Shown piece after piece: positions 21,950 to 33,331 of a stretch of 64,000 bases of DNA. Numbering within the stretch: position 1 is the stretch's first letter; every line of letters begins with the position of its first letter. A program made the position numbers and the translations under genes. Under the pieces are notes generated by a model that was not told the origin of the DNA, made no database searches, and was given only the letters and a program-made list of their open reading frames with translations. This DNA comes from Phascolarctos cinereus (Eukaryota > Chordata > Mammalia > Diprotodontia > Phascolarctidae), in NCBI RefSeq assembly GCF_002099425.1, contig NW_018344164.1, positions 496,001-560,000 of the forward strand, read 5' to 3'.

Positions 21950-22203
21950 GCAGCCATGTAGTGCATTGCATAAAGCACTGGGCTTAGAATCAGGAAGATT
22001 CATCTTCCTGAGTTCAAATCCAGCCTCAGACACTTACTAAGCTGTGTGACCCTGGGCAAGTCACTTAACCCTGCTTGACTCAGTTTCCTCATCTATAAAA
22101 TGAGCTGGAGAAGGAAACAGCAAAACCACTCCAGTATCTTCGCCAAGAAAACCCCAAATGGGGTCATGGAGAGTTGGGCACAACTGAAATAACTAAACAA
22201 CAA
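21950..22203 (+). mobile_element. Mar1-type SINE
   Basis: Head GGGCAGCCATGTAGTGCATT, then CAGTTTCCTCATCTATAAAA, CCCCAAATGGGGTCATGGAG and a tail ending AACTAAACAACAATG. Confidence 0.93.
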
Positions 22204-22711
22204 TGCAGTAAAATCAGGACACAGGTGAGAGGGTCAGGTTCAATCTTGATAAGCGCTCCTGATATTTCCTCCGTTATAGAACCTAGCAATATCGCATCTA
22301 GAACTGGAAAGGACCCTAGAACACATCAAGGAGGAAAGCACAGCCCACAGACAGTGGATGACCTGCCTAAGGTCCCTCAGTTTTTCGTGGCATTGCCACG
22401 ATCTATGCCAAGATCTCCCCATTAAGCTGAACATTCTTTCCACAACACCTCAGTGACCATGAGAAGTCATCAGCTCGAACCACCTTTGAAGAACTCGCCG
22501 TAGCTCTGTGGGTCTTAATGTAGAATGGGGATATGATGTGGGAAAGGAAGAAGGCTGGTTGAACCTGAAGCTTGGTGAGAGGCTTTGCAATAGGGTTTTA
22601 GTGGATACACTCCCCTGAATCCACTGCAGTTAAAGAGGGTCTCCATTTCTTTCATAGCTACCAAATACACAAGAAGAATGAGTCTGGTATGATTATTCCC
22701 CAATGGTTTCA
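22204..22711. other. Intergenic, nothing recognised
   Basis: No gene or clear repeat. Confidence 0.45.
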
Positions 22712-23030
22712 AAGGAACAGAGAATGTTAAAGTTGGAAGGAACTTCAGTTAGAACTCATCTAATCCAAATCCGTTTTTACAGATGAGGAAACTGAGGCAC
22801 CAAGCGACACAGGGGCTAACTCAAGGTCATACAAGAAAGGCGGCTGATCTGGACTTCAATCCTAGGTCATCAGAGGTCCAGCCTTATATTTGGAACTAGA
22901 AGAGACCATCTGGTCCAACACCCCTTCATTTTACAAGTGAGGAAACAAAGGCCCAGATACGTGATTTGTCCACGGTTATACAGGGAGTAAGAAGCAGAGT
23001 CAGAATTCTACCCTAGGTTTTCTCATTTTA
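22712..23030 (-). mobile_element. Two consecutive THER1-type CORE-SINEs
   Basis: 22,712-22,870 (ACAGATGAGGAAACTGAGGC) and 22,880-23,030 (TACAAGTGAGGAAACAAAGG). Confidence 0.75.
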
Positions 23031-23794
23031 AACCTAGTCCTTGTCCTGCCATTGGCAATGGTGGTGGTAGGAGGTGGGCAGCAAAGTGTGTGTCTGTCAA
23101 AAGATGCCCAAGAAGGAAGGGTCACAGACTAAAGGGTAAACATCAGGTGTTGGGTATAACCATGTGCAGTAAGTAAGAAGGACTTGAGAGGCAGAACCAG
23201 AGACAAAGACCTAGAACAGTGTCAGACGTACCAGGCTGAGTCAGCGGGAGCATCTAAAAGGAGCATCACACATAGCAGTCTACAACAGCAAAAGCCAGAG
23301 AATAAAGCCTCGGCTCAAGGGCCGGAAGAGGTCAACAGAGGCAGGGGAAAGAAACAAGAGTCTACAACAAGCCAGTATCAGAAAAGTTAGGGGAAAAAAA
23401 GGAAGTACAGCCCTCCTGGGAGCTCGGGCTGTCCAGCACAACAGTTTATGGTTCTCAGATCGTGTGCTCTGAACGGGGACAGCACCTGCTTCGTAAAGGT
23501 CCAGCGGCTCTGTCACAGGCTGGAGTCCATCCTTTATCCTTTCCCCTTGGCAGGACCATTCCCATGGGACAGGTTGAAGTACTCGGGAAAACTAATCACC
23601 GAGACTTATTCTGGCAGGCCAGGACAAGAAACGATGCCTGCCGGGGATGGTCTCAAGGCCCTGTTGGCCCACAGAGAGCTTCTAATTTGGTGAACTGTGA
23701 CAAACAGAAGCAATCTCAGAAAGTGGCGGGTGCTGATTGAGCAAGCACAGTCTATTTGTGGGGAAGTTTCACCTTAAAGATAACTAAAGAAGAA
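23031..23794. other. Intergenic, nothing recognised
   Basis: GC-richer than its flanks. ORFs at 23,448-23,740 overlap in several frames and match no known protein. Confidence 0.4.
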
Positions 23795-23935
23795 GAAAGA
23801 CCACTGACCCTGGCGTTAGACTTAAGGACACATCTGATCTGTGTGACCTTGGGTAAATCACTTCCACCCCCGCCTTGGGCCTCCTTTCAAAGTAGGAAGT
23901 TGAATTGGATGGTCTCTGAGTCCCCTTCCAGAGCA
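23795..23935 (+). mobile_element. MIR/THER1-type CORE-SINE
   Basis: TGTGTGACCTTGGGTAAATC, then GAATTGGATGGTCTCTGAGT. Confidence 0.7.
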
Positions 23936-23966
23936 CCCCATGCGCCTTAAAGAGATAAAACACAGG

Positions 23967-24114
23967 AGCAGCTAGGTGGCGCAGTGGATAGAGCACCGGC
24001 CCTGGAGTCAGGAGGACCTGAGTTCAAATCTGACCTCAGACATATAGCACTCACTAGCTGTGTGACTCTGGGCAAGTCACTTAACCCCAACTGTCTCACT
24101 TTAAAAAAAAAAAA
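23967..24114 (+). mobile_element. WSINE1-type SINE
   Basis: Head CAGCTAGGTGGCGCAGTGGA, ending CCCCAACTGTCTCAC and an A12 tract. Confidence 0.95.
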
Positions 24115-24254
24115 GCTAAAATATATTAGATGGATAAATAGCCTACACTAATTGGCCAGAAACTCTACTTGTGCATAAGAATTTGGCCCTGAGATCTTTG
24201 TAGGAAGAAATAAATGGGTCCAAACTGAATGATGGAACAAAGAGAAAGAGAATG

Positions 24255-24440
24255 ATCACACTATAATGGAAACCGTTTTAGGTCTGCGGTCAGAAGACCT
24301 GGGCTCAACCCCACCTCTGCCCCTTACTACCTGTGTGACGTGGACCAGTCATTTCCCTGCTCTGTGCCTCACTTTCCCCATGTGTAAAATAAAGGGAGTG
24401 GGACTAGATATCTTACCCCTCCAAATCTATGATTCTAAGT
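24255..24440 (+). mobile_element. THER1-type CORE-SINE
   Basis: CAGAAGACCTGGGCTCAACC, then GGACTAGATATCTTACCCCT. Confidence 0.75.
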
Positions 24441-24684
24441 TGGAGAAAAGAATGAGGGGATAACTGCATGTGTTTGTAAGGGTGCCCCCCACATCCATCA
24501 TCCAAGGATTCAACCTGGCAATAGCTTCTGCAGGTGCCATAACCCTCCCCTCCACTGCCAAAGTCTGGGACACCATCACCTGGCTGAGCATCAGAAATGA
24601 ATGTGAGACAGAAGACGCACTGTCATCTGCCCCCTGAGGAGCAGGGACGTGTCTGTCATTGGCTAGACTCTCCAGAAGGTGTCT

Positions 24685-24810
24685 CTCTATTAGAATACAA
24701 GCTCACTGACAGGAGGCACTGTCTTCCAATTCCACTGGTATCCCCAGTGCTCAGCAAGAAGCTTTGCACAGAGTAAGCACTAATTATTTTTCATTCAATC
24801 TTAAAGTAAT
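24685..24810 (+). mobile_element. L2 LINE 3' tail
   Basis: AGAATACAAGCTCACTGACA, then TATCCCCAGTGCTCAGCAAG. Confidence 0.75.
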
Positions 24811-24814
24811 TGCT

Positions 24815-25125
24815 GACATTTACGTAGAACTTTATATGTGTGAATTTACATATGTTATATATTATATATTTATCTATACTTGTATATTTTGTTTATATAT
24901 TAGCTATACTTTATTTTATATATTTATGGTATTTTAAGTATTTATTCTATAGACTGTATGTTATTTCTATATGTATAATTTCATTTGATTCTCACAACTC
25001 TATGAGGCAGGTGCTATTATTATCCCCATTCTACAGATAAGCCAACTGAGGCTGAGAGAGGTGAAGGGATTTGCCAAGAGTCACACAGTTAAGCAAACGT
25101 CTGAAGGATGATTTGAACTTTTCTC
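24815..25125 (-). mobile_element. MIR with an internal TA-rich expansion
   Basis: GACATTTACGTAGAACTTTA at the left, then about 140 bp of TATATT-type DNA (24,840-24,980), then TCTCACAACTCTATGAGGCA and CTACAGATAAGCCAACTGAG. Confidence 0.7.
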
Positions 25126-26929
25126 CCTCCACTCCACCCCTTCGTTGCTTAAGAACCACTGTAAGAGTCAACAAAATTCAGCTGACTTCACTGGACCCCT
25201 CCCTCACGGGCTACCAGCAAACGGTCAGGTGAGGCTAGACCTCCCATCAGGAAGTACCCAAAGGACCCCAGAAGAGGCCGAGAGTGTCCAGGGTCATTTC
25301 AAAGCTCTCTTGTCTCTGGGGTATCACAACAGCCTCTGCTGCCCCAATGCTCCAATGAGAACTTCCTTGAATTGGACATCTCACGACGATGATCTTAATA
25401 AAATTCTAAAACTATCAATAAACCTCTGATACTGTGGTAGATCTGGGAGTTTTCTAATGTAGATATTCACTCCAGTGATGCAGATTGTGACCCCTCCATG
25501 CTAAGGCAGCCTGGGGAGACCTTGCCATGATTGGCCATCAATCTTTAACTGGGCCGCCCCCCTCCACATGCCCAGGACCTCTCTCTAGATCTCTCTAAAT
25601 GTTGTATGGATGCCAATAAAAATACGTGAGTGCTATCTATTGGACTATCCCTCCCTTTCACTATAATGAAAATGAGAATGAAACAAAAAAACTGTTCATT
25701 AGAAATGCAATGAGGGAGGATAGAACACCCAAATTCAAAACCTGGAGAATTCCTCTTCTCCCCATAACTTTACTTTATGTTCCTTCTGAACTCTGTGCTA
25801 AAGATATTTTATCAGACTGAAGGAAAAAGAGATGAAATTCCAATCTGCCCATTTTTGTTTTTCTACAACAGTTGGGGGTACAGTGTTTCATAGAGAGAAA
25901 GACTGATCACTAAAATGAGGTTTGGGTATTAGCTGTAGATTTCATGGATATTTGTTCCAAATATTCAATGAGATATGATCCTCCTTACCTTATGGGAGCT
26001 AATTATTTCATTCCATAGCCTGAAGTGAGAAAGGAAGGGGCAGAAACTTTCCATTAGCACAGTCATAAAAATTAATGTGAGCCCATGAGCCTCAGGCTAG
26101 GGAAAAAAAAAAAGAGGCTGAGTCCACGAGAAAATTGGCAGCAAACAATAATTTTATTATTATTAAATTATTAAATTTTTTAAAATAAGTTAATTTTCTC
26201 AGCTAAGCACACATTGCTGTCAGATGTAAAATCACCTTAGCATTTGTAAGTGTGGGAAGGACTGATAAGTGGTGGGGAGGATGGGGGTTGGGTTGGAGTG
26301 AGACAGGGTAGAGACCCATGTCCTTAATTTATTTTCATATTGATTACACTTTTCAGGCATGCAGTTCTGTCCTCATTACCAGACTTCAAGATGCAAGAAG
26401 CCCCAGCTTCAGAAGAAAAACAAAATTTAAAAATTAAAGTCACAATAGAAAAAAAACACATTTCACGAAACAATCTGTTTATAAATGCAACAGCAACAGA
26501 GAAGTAAGGAGGAGGGGCAACTGGAGCTTTATTCCAAGGCTCGAAAGTGTAGATGCTGCTGACAGAACCTGCTTTCCTTCAGTAGGTAGAAAGAAATGAA
26601 AATAGAAATTAGTGAAATCGCCCAGTTAAAGCAGGAAGCTACCTCAGAAGCGTGCCTAGAATATTCCCTTCCCTGGTAGCCTTCCCAGTAGCAGCCTTGT
26701 GACATCCCAGGGGCTCTGCTCGTGGGGGACAAGATCCCGAGATCTCTCCCTGATGAAAACTCAGCCTCTGCAGTCCAAAGTCTTCCCAGACTCTCAGAAT
26801 TCGGAATTTGAGTACTAAGGAATCGCAGTGGCCAATCAGTCCCACCCGTGCCTGAAAATACACCTAGCATGTGGTCATCTATGCTAGAAGGCATCCTTCC
26901 TGTGAGGGGAACCTCCCCAAAACGTTTCA
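25126..26929. other. Intergenic, mostly nothing recognised
   Basis: About 25,440-25,620 may belong to an unnamed repeat (GATTGTGACCCCTCCATGCT). The 133-codon minus ORF at 26,529 is not recognisable. Confidence 0.4.
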
Positions 26930-27330
26930 TTTTACTTCAAGCGGCTCCAGCTGTCGGGCACTTCTCCTGATGTCACATTTCAATGAGTGTCTTTGCAGCG
27001 TCCTCCACATCCCCTCTGTGATTCTCAGCCTGGCCTCTAGGGCCAAAGGGAACAAACTGAATGCCCGGTCTATAGGATGGCCCTTCATATGCTTGAAGAA
27101 AGCCAGCTGTTTTTTTCTGTTCCAGGCTGCCCGTTCCCAATTCTTTCCAGAGGTCCTACACTCTTCTGGTGCCTTCCTCTGAATACTCTCCAATGTCATT
27201 CCAAACTAGGACACTGAGAACTGAACACAGTGCTTCAGATCCAGGCTTGACCAAGGCACCATGGGCCTGTCCCCTCCGGATCCCTGGAAGTCACATCAGC
27301 TTTTGGGGCTGCTACATCATACCTCTACCA
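26930..27330 (-). mobile_element. CR1/L3 LINE fragment
   Basis: CCCTCTGTGATTCTCAGCCT, GGCCTCTAGGGCCAAAGGGA and GGACACTGAGAACTGAACAC are CR1/L3 RT-end sequence on the minus strand. Confidence 0.75.
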
Positions 27331-27699
27331 TACTATGACATCTAAGGCCCTTTCTAGTCTGCCCATAACCCTCCCTATAACAGGTTGGGCCGGCCCTCCC
27401 TATCTTTGCTGGCACGGTTGGGCTGCTATGCAATTCTATGAACAGATTTGAGGGTGTCCCACCCGAGGTTCCCCCCCTTGCAGCCCACCAACCCCTGCAT
27501 TCCTGCCCATGGCCTCTCCCAGGAGTGGGCCCATGGCATTTCCTTACAGAGTGGCACCTTCTATCACCTTTTAAGTTTCCTTCCAATTAGAGTCCCAATC
27601 CTGGAACAAAAGAAGGAAGAAGAAAAAGCAGGCTTGCTTGACGCAGGCTTTTAAAGCTGTCTAATTCCACAGAACACAGAACTTTCTAAAAACTACAAC

Positions 27700-28050
27700 T
27701 GTCTGACGTGATCTTAGGGACGATGGAAAGGACTGTGTTATGAGGTAGTGAGCTCCATCTCACTGGGGGTATCAAAACAGGGAATGGATAAACATCTCAC
27801 AGGGGCACTATAAGAATAAATCCTAGGGGCAGCTAGATGGCGCAGTGGATACAGCACTGGCCCTGAAGTCAGGAGGACCTGAGTTCAAATCCGACCTCAG
27901 ACCAAACACTTGACAGTTATTAGCTGTGTGACCCTGGGCAAGTCGCTTAACCCAATTGCCTAAAAATAAAAAAAAAATAACAAAAAAAAAGAGAATAAAT
28001 CCTGCACTTGGGGAGATCCTGAACTGGAGGATATCTAAAGCTTACCTCCA
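27700..28050 (+). mobile_element. CR1/L3 LINE tail split by WSINE1
   Basis: GAGGTAGTGAGCTCCATCTC, then GGGGTATCAAAACAGGGAAT, precede the SINE; GCACTTGGGGAGATCCTGAA follows it. Confidence 0.6.
27825..27991 (+). mobile_element. WSINE1-type SINE with 12-bp target duplication
   Basis: AGAATAAATCCT is repeated at 27,813-27,824 and 27,992-28,003. The SINE ends CCCAATTGCCTAAAAATA plus A-rich DNA and interrupts a CR1/L3 tail. Confidence 0.95.
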
Positions 28051-28051
28051 A

Positions 28052-28330
28052 GTCTGAATGCACATCAAAGCATACTATTTGCTCTGCTCTCTCTCTCTTT
28101 TTTTTTCTGTTCTTTCTTGCAGTTTCTCCCATTGGTTCTAATTCTTCTTTACAACATAACTAATGTAAACATGTTTAATATGAACGTATATGTATAGCCT
28201 ATATGAGATTGCTTGCCCTCATGGGAGTGGGGTGAGGAGAAGGGGGAGAAAATTTAGAACCTGAAATCTTACAAAAGTGAATGTTGAAAACTAAAAATTA
28301 GTTAATTAAAACAAATAAATTAAATAAATA
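28052..28330 (+). mobile_element. L1 3'UTR fragment
   Basis: Nearly collinear with the 3'UTR at 6,530-6,935: TTTCTCCCATTGGTTCTAAT, then GAGAAAATTTAGAAC, then GTGAATGTTGAAAAC and an AAATAAAT tail. The CT tract is short here. Heavily 5'-truncated. Confidence 0.8.
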
Positions 28331-28334
28331 AAGT

Positions 28335-28985
28335 TCTCCACCTAATGTGCCTCACACTTTCTCACTTCTCTCCTGAAATGCCCTTCCCATACCTATATAC
28401 CTCTTCTGATGAAAAGCCTATATGTCATTCAAGGTACAACTGACATAGCTCATCTTTCATTAAAATCTTCCCTGATGGCCAGAGCCAAAAGGGATCTTTC
28501 TTTCCTCAAAATTCTTAGAATATCATTATAATAATCAGGTATCATGCCCTGACTTTTTTTTATTATTATAACTATTTACATACTTGTCCTATATCTCTTA
28601 CTAAGATTGAAAATAATATTAACTGATATTTATATAGCATTTTCAAATTTGCAAAGCACTTTACATTAATTTTCTTTTGAGCTTCACAACAGCTCTGTGA
28701 GGTAAGTACAAGTGTCACTATGTAGATTTTAGAGATGAGGAAACTAAAGTTCAGAGAAGGGAAGTGACTTGCTCAGAGAAACACAGCTAGTAAGTATCAT
28801 GGCCAGGATTTGAACTAAATCTTCCTGATGCAAGGTCCAATGCTTTTACAACCAAAGCAGGCTGCCTTGCCCCTTGAGGGAAGGAGGTACAACTTTTGTA
28901 GTCTTAGCAGCACCTAGCAAAGGGTCTTCAACACAGTAGATATTTAATATGTTGGATGAATTAATTAATGATGAATGAATGAAAC
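28335..28985 (+). mobile_element. L2 LINE 3' region split by a MIR
   Basis: Left part 28,335-28,610 (ATTAAAATCTTCCCTGATGG). The right part 28,872-28,985 (CCTTGAGGGAAGGAGGTACA, then GATGAATGAATGA) is the L2 end. A minus-strand MIR occupies 28,612-28,870. Confidence 0.65.
28612..28870 (-). mobile_element. MIR-type CORE-SINE inserted in L2
   Basis: GCAAAGCACTTTACATTAAT, AACAGCTCTGTGAGGTAAGT and ACACAGCTAGTAAGTATCAT. Confidence 0.8.
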
Positions 28986-29027
28986 CCAATCTTTTATCAT
29001 TCTATTTCTGAATGATGAATAAAAGAA

Positions 29028-29100
29028 TGAAATGCAAAGCACTTACTATATGCAAAGCACTGTGTTAAGTGCTGGGTCTGCAGATGAAAAGTAAAACAGA
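29028..29100 (-). mobile_element. L2 LINE 3' tail
   Basis: GCAAAGCACTTACTATATGC, then CTGTGTTAAGTGCTGGGTCT. Confidence 0.65.
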
Positions 29101-29104
29101 CCCT

Positions 29105-29520
29105 ACAAGACAGATGAAAAGATTCCATGGTCCTTAGGGTGCAGCAGCAAAGCTAATGTTACTGTAACATCTTTAATGTTGTTTCCATTGATAAAACTTT
29201 TATCAGTTTCTGAAGCTGGACCACTGACAGTGCCGAGGACATAGGCAGCAATGATTTCCTTTTCTGGGTCTTCAGTAGCTATGACCACTGCACCCACAGA
29301 AACAGTGGCCAGGCTGCATTTCCATGATGGGTCTGAGGGTGAAGTAGGCAGGGAATGGTTTCCCAGGATGATAGCTTTGAGGGTCAGAAGCAGGACCAGT
29401 GGTCTGGGGGTGCTGTCACTTCTGTGGATCTTGGGCTTACTTATGCATCAGTGGAAGCTGGTGAGCAATTGGCCTTGGTGGTGGCAAGGAAGGTGGTATC
29501 CTTTTCCACAATAACTTTTC
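29105..29520 (-). pseudogene. Second Y-box (YBX-like) processed pseudogene
   Basis: On the minus strand the frame reads VATEDPEKEIIAAYVLGTVSG, then SFINGNNIKDVTVT, which parallels the cold-shock domain text EKKVLATKVLGTVKWFNVRN followed by FINRNDTKEDVFV. Upstream, CAGCCTGGCCACTG and ACTGAAGACCCAGAAAAG are shared nearly exactly with the copy at 40.68 kb. The aromatic RNP1-type residues KWFNV are replaced by SGPAS, so the cold-shock fold would be lost. It is a dead copy in opposite orientation to the other one. Confidence 0.55.
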
Positions 29521-30554
29521 TCCTTTTAGTGGCTTCAGAGCCCAGGCTGGACACAGGGCCAGTGCCAAGGCTCTAGGGTCAGGGTCCTAGGTTATTTCTA
29601 TCCAGGTCTCTGGGGAAGTGGTATTCAGGGCAATGGCATGGTTAGTCTCACCTGCACAGGTCACTTCCTGTCTTTCCCCCAGAGAGCCCAGCTGCTTCAG
29701 CAAAATGCCTGCCAAGACTCAGAGCTCATTAGAAGCTGGGAACCTGGAAGTGCTGCTCCTTGTTTCCAAAACCTCTTGTCTGAATTTTGAAAGATCCTAA
29801 GCCCAACTCACACTTCAAAGAGTGGGACAAACCCACATGAAAACAAAATCATGTACTCTCCTAAAAAACAGAAACCACCAAGTTTCATTTAGCTCTATTA
29901 TTATCTTTCCTGCAAACTGAACTCCCAGAACGCTACTCAACTCAGTTCTTAGCCAAGCTTTTTGCCCATAGAGAGCTGCACCCTGGTTTTAAATTACACC
30001 ATCCTTATGCTTATTAAAGTATGTTTAATATCAAGTCTGCCCAAAAGACATCTCCGTGGCGTGTGACAATAGTACATACAGACTAATTACAGGATAAATT
30101 CCGAGGACTTTTTTTCCTTTAGCAGGCTGCATAGTAACTTACCTTGGGTAATCCCTAAGTCATTTGCAGAAGCCTATAATTACTTGGCATTTACAGTTGA
30201 GAGGTTTCTGTGAGTTTGCCAAATGAAACCTATGCAGATACTATAGACTATCCCTTTAGGCACAGAAAATTATTAGGGCAAGAACATATTGCTTTATTTT
30301 CCCTCTGTGGGGTCTGTGTTCCTGCTGTTTTGTTGTCCTGATTCTATATGTTATCTTGAGTAGACTTACCTGACTGTGGGTATGATCATGGCACACTAAA
30401 CCTTAGGAAAACTTGCCAATGGTGGAGAAAACTGCATACAGCTTGCCTTTAATAAACAGAATGCTGAAAGATTTATGACGTTTGAGGGATGGTCCTCTTG
30501 TCTGACTCAAATGTTTAGTCATGGACTGATCATGCCTATCCATAGGTCAATTAC
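29521..30554. other. Intergenic, nothing recognised
   Basis: The left end could be further decayed sequence of the Y-box retrocopy. The remainder is AT-rich. Confidence 0.4.
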
Positions 30555-30775
30555 TCAGGCAGCTAGCTAGCATCTATTAAATATCTACTACATACCAGGC
30601 ACCATGCTAAGTTCTGCGGAAACAGAGAAAGGCAAAAATCAGCCCCTGGTCTCAAGGACCTCACAGTCTAATGGGGGAGACAACATTCTAACCAGTATGT
30701 ACAAACGAGGTATTTACAAAATAAATTGGAGAAGGCACTGAGATTAAGGAGGATTAAGAATACATTGAGAGAAGT
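30555..30775 (-). mobile_element. L2 LINE 3' end
   Basis: CTACATACCAGGCACCATGC, then CACAGTCTAATGGGGGAGAC. Confidence 0.8.
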
Positions 30776-30779
30776 CAAA

Positions 30780-30890
30780 TGATCACAGAATTCCAGAGCT
30801 AGAAGGGGCCTCAGAGGACATCAAGTCCCAGCCAATCCTGAAAATAAATTCTCTTTACAATTTGGTCACCAAGCCTTTGCTCGAATTAAT
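30780..30890 (-). mobile_element. CR1/L3 LINE tail fragment
   Basis: CACAGAATTCCAGAGCTAGA, then GGTCACCAAGCCTTTGCTCG. It lies between two L2 pieces. Confidence 0.6.
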
Positions 30891-30892
30891 CT

Positions 30893-31640
30893 ATCAATCA
30901 CTAATCAACAAGGACTTATTAAATGCTTCCTGTGTGCCACCCATGGTGCTAGGCATTGGAGATATAAATACAATAGATAAAACAATCTTCTCGAAAGGAG
31001 CTTACATGTTAATGAGGTAGATATGCTCATGTATGAATATATGCAGAATAGACATAAGGTAGTTAAGGAACAAAATGGTTAGAGAGATCCCTAATAACCA
31101 AGTGAATCAGAAAAGGCTTCATGTGGAAGGTGGTATTTGATCTGGGTCTTGAAGGAAGAGAAGGAGGAGGTGAGAAGGGAGCGGTGGGCCAGCCACAGGA
31201 GATGGCAAAGATGGGAGAGGGAGGGTTGTGTGCCAGGATTAGAGAGAAGGCCAGTTTGTCTGAACCACAGAGATAACTGAGTGATGTCCAGTGAGGTTGG
31301 AAAGATAGGTTGGGACAAGGCTGCAAAGGACATTAAAAGCTAAACAGAAGGGTTTACATTGGATCCTAGAGGCAAGAGGAGACAGTCAAATTTACTGAGT
31401 GGCATGATCAGATCTGAATTTAGCAAAATCACTGGTAGCTGAGTGAAGGAAGAATTAGAGTGGGGATACACCTGAGGGAGAGAGACCAGTCAGGAAGTCA
31501 TATTACAGAACACTTCCAGAAGAGAAGCCATGAGGACCTGATCCAAGATGGCAGCTGTGTGAGTGGCGAGAAGGGGTCAGATATGAGAGATGTGAAGTTA
31601 GAAATGGGAGGATTTGGCAACTGATTGAATATGTGGAATG
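30893..31640 (-). mobile_element. L2 LINE 3' region, long copy
   Basis: TATTAAATGCTTCCTGTGTG, AAAAGGCTTCATGTGGAAGG, GATAGGTTGGGACAAGGCTG, AGTGGCATGATCAGATCTGA and TTTGGCAACTGATTGAATAT, in L2 minus-strand order. Confidence 0.8.
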
Positions 31641-31642
31641 AG

Positions 31643-31988
31643 GGTGAGATACACCAAAATATTTATAGCACCACTGCTTTGTAGCAGCAAAAAAGTGGAA
31701 ACAAAGTAGATGGCCACTGATTGAGGAACGGCTAAACAAATCATGGCACATTTGTATAAAGTAATATTGCTTTGCCATAAAAATGATAAACGTGAAAAAT
31801 ATAGTGAGTCAGAGGAAGACGTATGAATTTGTGTGAAGTAAAGCAAGCCAAACTAGGAGAACAATATACAAAAGGACTAGAGCAACATAAAAGGAAAGGA
31901 CGTTGACAACAAGAATCAAAACTAAATGCTGTGTAATTATAATGACCAAACTTAGCACTAAGGAAGAGCTATGAGAATGCAGTTCCCT
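31643..31988 (+). mobile_element. Old L1 fragment (end of ORF2 and start of 3'UTR)
   Basis: Matches the L1 ORF2 end at the nucleotide level (ATTTATAGCACCACTGCTTT; GTGGAAACAAAGTAGATGGC; GCCAAACTAGGAGAACAATA). It is much more diverged than the copies at 6 and 49 kb, so probably an older subfamily. Confidence 0.7.
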
Positions 31989-31989
31989 C

Positions 31990-32150
31990 AATCAACGATT
32001 AATGATCAAGACCTATTAAGCTCCTGCTCTATTGCTGGGCACTCTGCTAGGTGCTGAAGATACAAATGTAATAATGAATGAAACATTCCCTCCTCATAAG
32101 TAGCTTACATTCCTTGTAGAGGGAGAGGATTATAAAGGTGAAACATAGCA
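31990..32150 (-). mobile_element. L2 LINE 3' tail
   Basis: AAGACCTATTAAGCTCCTGC, then GGGCACTCTGCTAGGTGCTG. Confidence 0.75.
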
Positions 32151-32314
32151 TATACTGTCAGACTTGATTAATAATTTAATTAGTTTTGCCAAACTGCTTT
32201 TTTTCCTTTCTTTTTATTCTTTGTTATATGAGATGGCTCTCAGGGTGAGGAAGAGAAGAATATATTAGAAAACTGAAGAGGCTATAAAAACAAAAGATAT
32301 TAATAATTTTTTAG

Positions 32315-32660
32315 TTCATAGAATCTCAGAGTTGGACAAGATCTCCAAGACTAATCCAATCCATGCCCAATCAAGACACCTTTCTAAAACATTCCCAAAA
32401 AAATGGACACCCACCAACCCTCTACTCAAAGACCTCCCGTGAGAGGGAACCCAGCTCCCCAGGCAATCCATTCCACTTTGAAACAACTTTGTCTGTTAGC
32501 AAGCTTTTTTTTTCCTTATGTGTAATCAAAACCTACCTTTGAGTCTTCCACCAATTGCTCCATATTGTATCAGTCTAAGCGACTGCAATATCATTTGATG
32601 CCACACCTCATTCCTGACAGGCTTTATAATGTTGTGAGAGGAACCTTATCCTCCCCCCCA
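32315..32660 (-). mobile_element. CR1/L3 LINE 3' region
   Basis: CATAGAATCTCAGAGTTGGA, AAGACCTCCCGTGAGAGGGA and GGCAATCCATTCCACTTTGA. Confidence 0.75.
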
Positions 32661-32699
32661 TGCAAGTCAGGCTGGTTTTTCCTTAAAAGTTATTGAAAC

Positions 32700-32866
32700 A
32701 AGGGCAGCTAGGTGGCGCAGTGAGTGGATAGAGTTCTGGCCTTGGAGTCAGGAGGACCTGAGTTCTAATCTGACTTCAGACACTTGACACTTACTAGCTG
32801 TGTGACCATGGACAAGTCACTTAACCCCGACTGCCTCACCAGAAAGCAAAAAAAAAAAAAAAAAAG
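32700..32866 (+). mobile_element. WSINE1-type SINE with 15-bp target duplication
   Basis: AAAAGTTATTGAAAC (32,685-32,699) and AAAAGGTATTGAAAC (32,867-32,881) flank it. A-tract of about 18. Confidence 0.95.
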
Positions 32867-33076
32867 AAAAGGTATTGAAACCATCCCCAATGCTTGGTAG
32901 GCTCAAGCTGTTAGTAATCACTTCCTGGTCACCTGAGTGCAAAATAGCCCAAGAAGCTCCAGGCCCTCTATAATGTTGGGTTGGTGGAAAACAGCAGTCA
33001 ATGCAGGCACCCCTGAATCTACCTGAGATGCCCTCCCTGTCTATTCTGGTTGAATATACTTCTACAGCTAGCTAAG

Positions 33077-33318
33077 GGTAGCCACACTGGATAGAGTACC
33101 AGACTGAGAATCAGGAAGACTCATCTTCCTGAGCTCAAATCCAGCCTCAGACACTTACTAGCTGTGAGACCCTGGGGCAAGTCACTTAACCTTTTATTTG
33201 CCTCAGTTTCCTCATCTGTAGAATGATCTGGAGGAGGAAACGGCAAACCACTCCAGTATCTTTGTCAAGAAAACCCCAAAAGGGGTCACACAGAGTCAGA
33301 CACGACTGAAATAACCCA
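33077..33318 (+). mobile_element. Mar1-type SINE with 13-bp target duplication
   Basis: ACAGCTAGCTAAG (33,064-33,076) and ACAGCTAGCTGAG (33,319-33,331) flank it. Its tail GAGTCAGACACGACTGAAAT is the best preserved RTE-like tail here. Confidence 0.94.
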
Positions 33319-33331
33319 ACAGCTAGCTGAG

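Noticed and set aside
26529-26930. 133-codon minus-strand ORF
   Set aside because: Leads into a CR1/L3 fragment region; no recognisable domain, and alternative frames are equally open.
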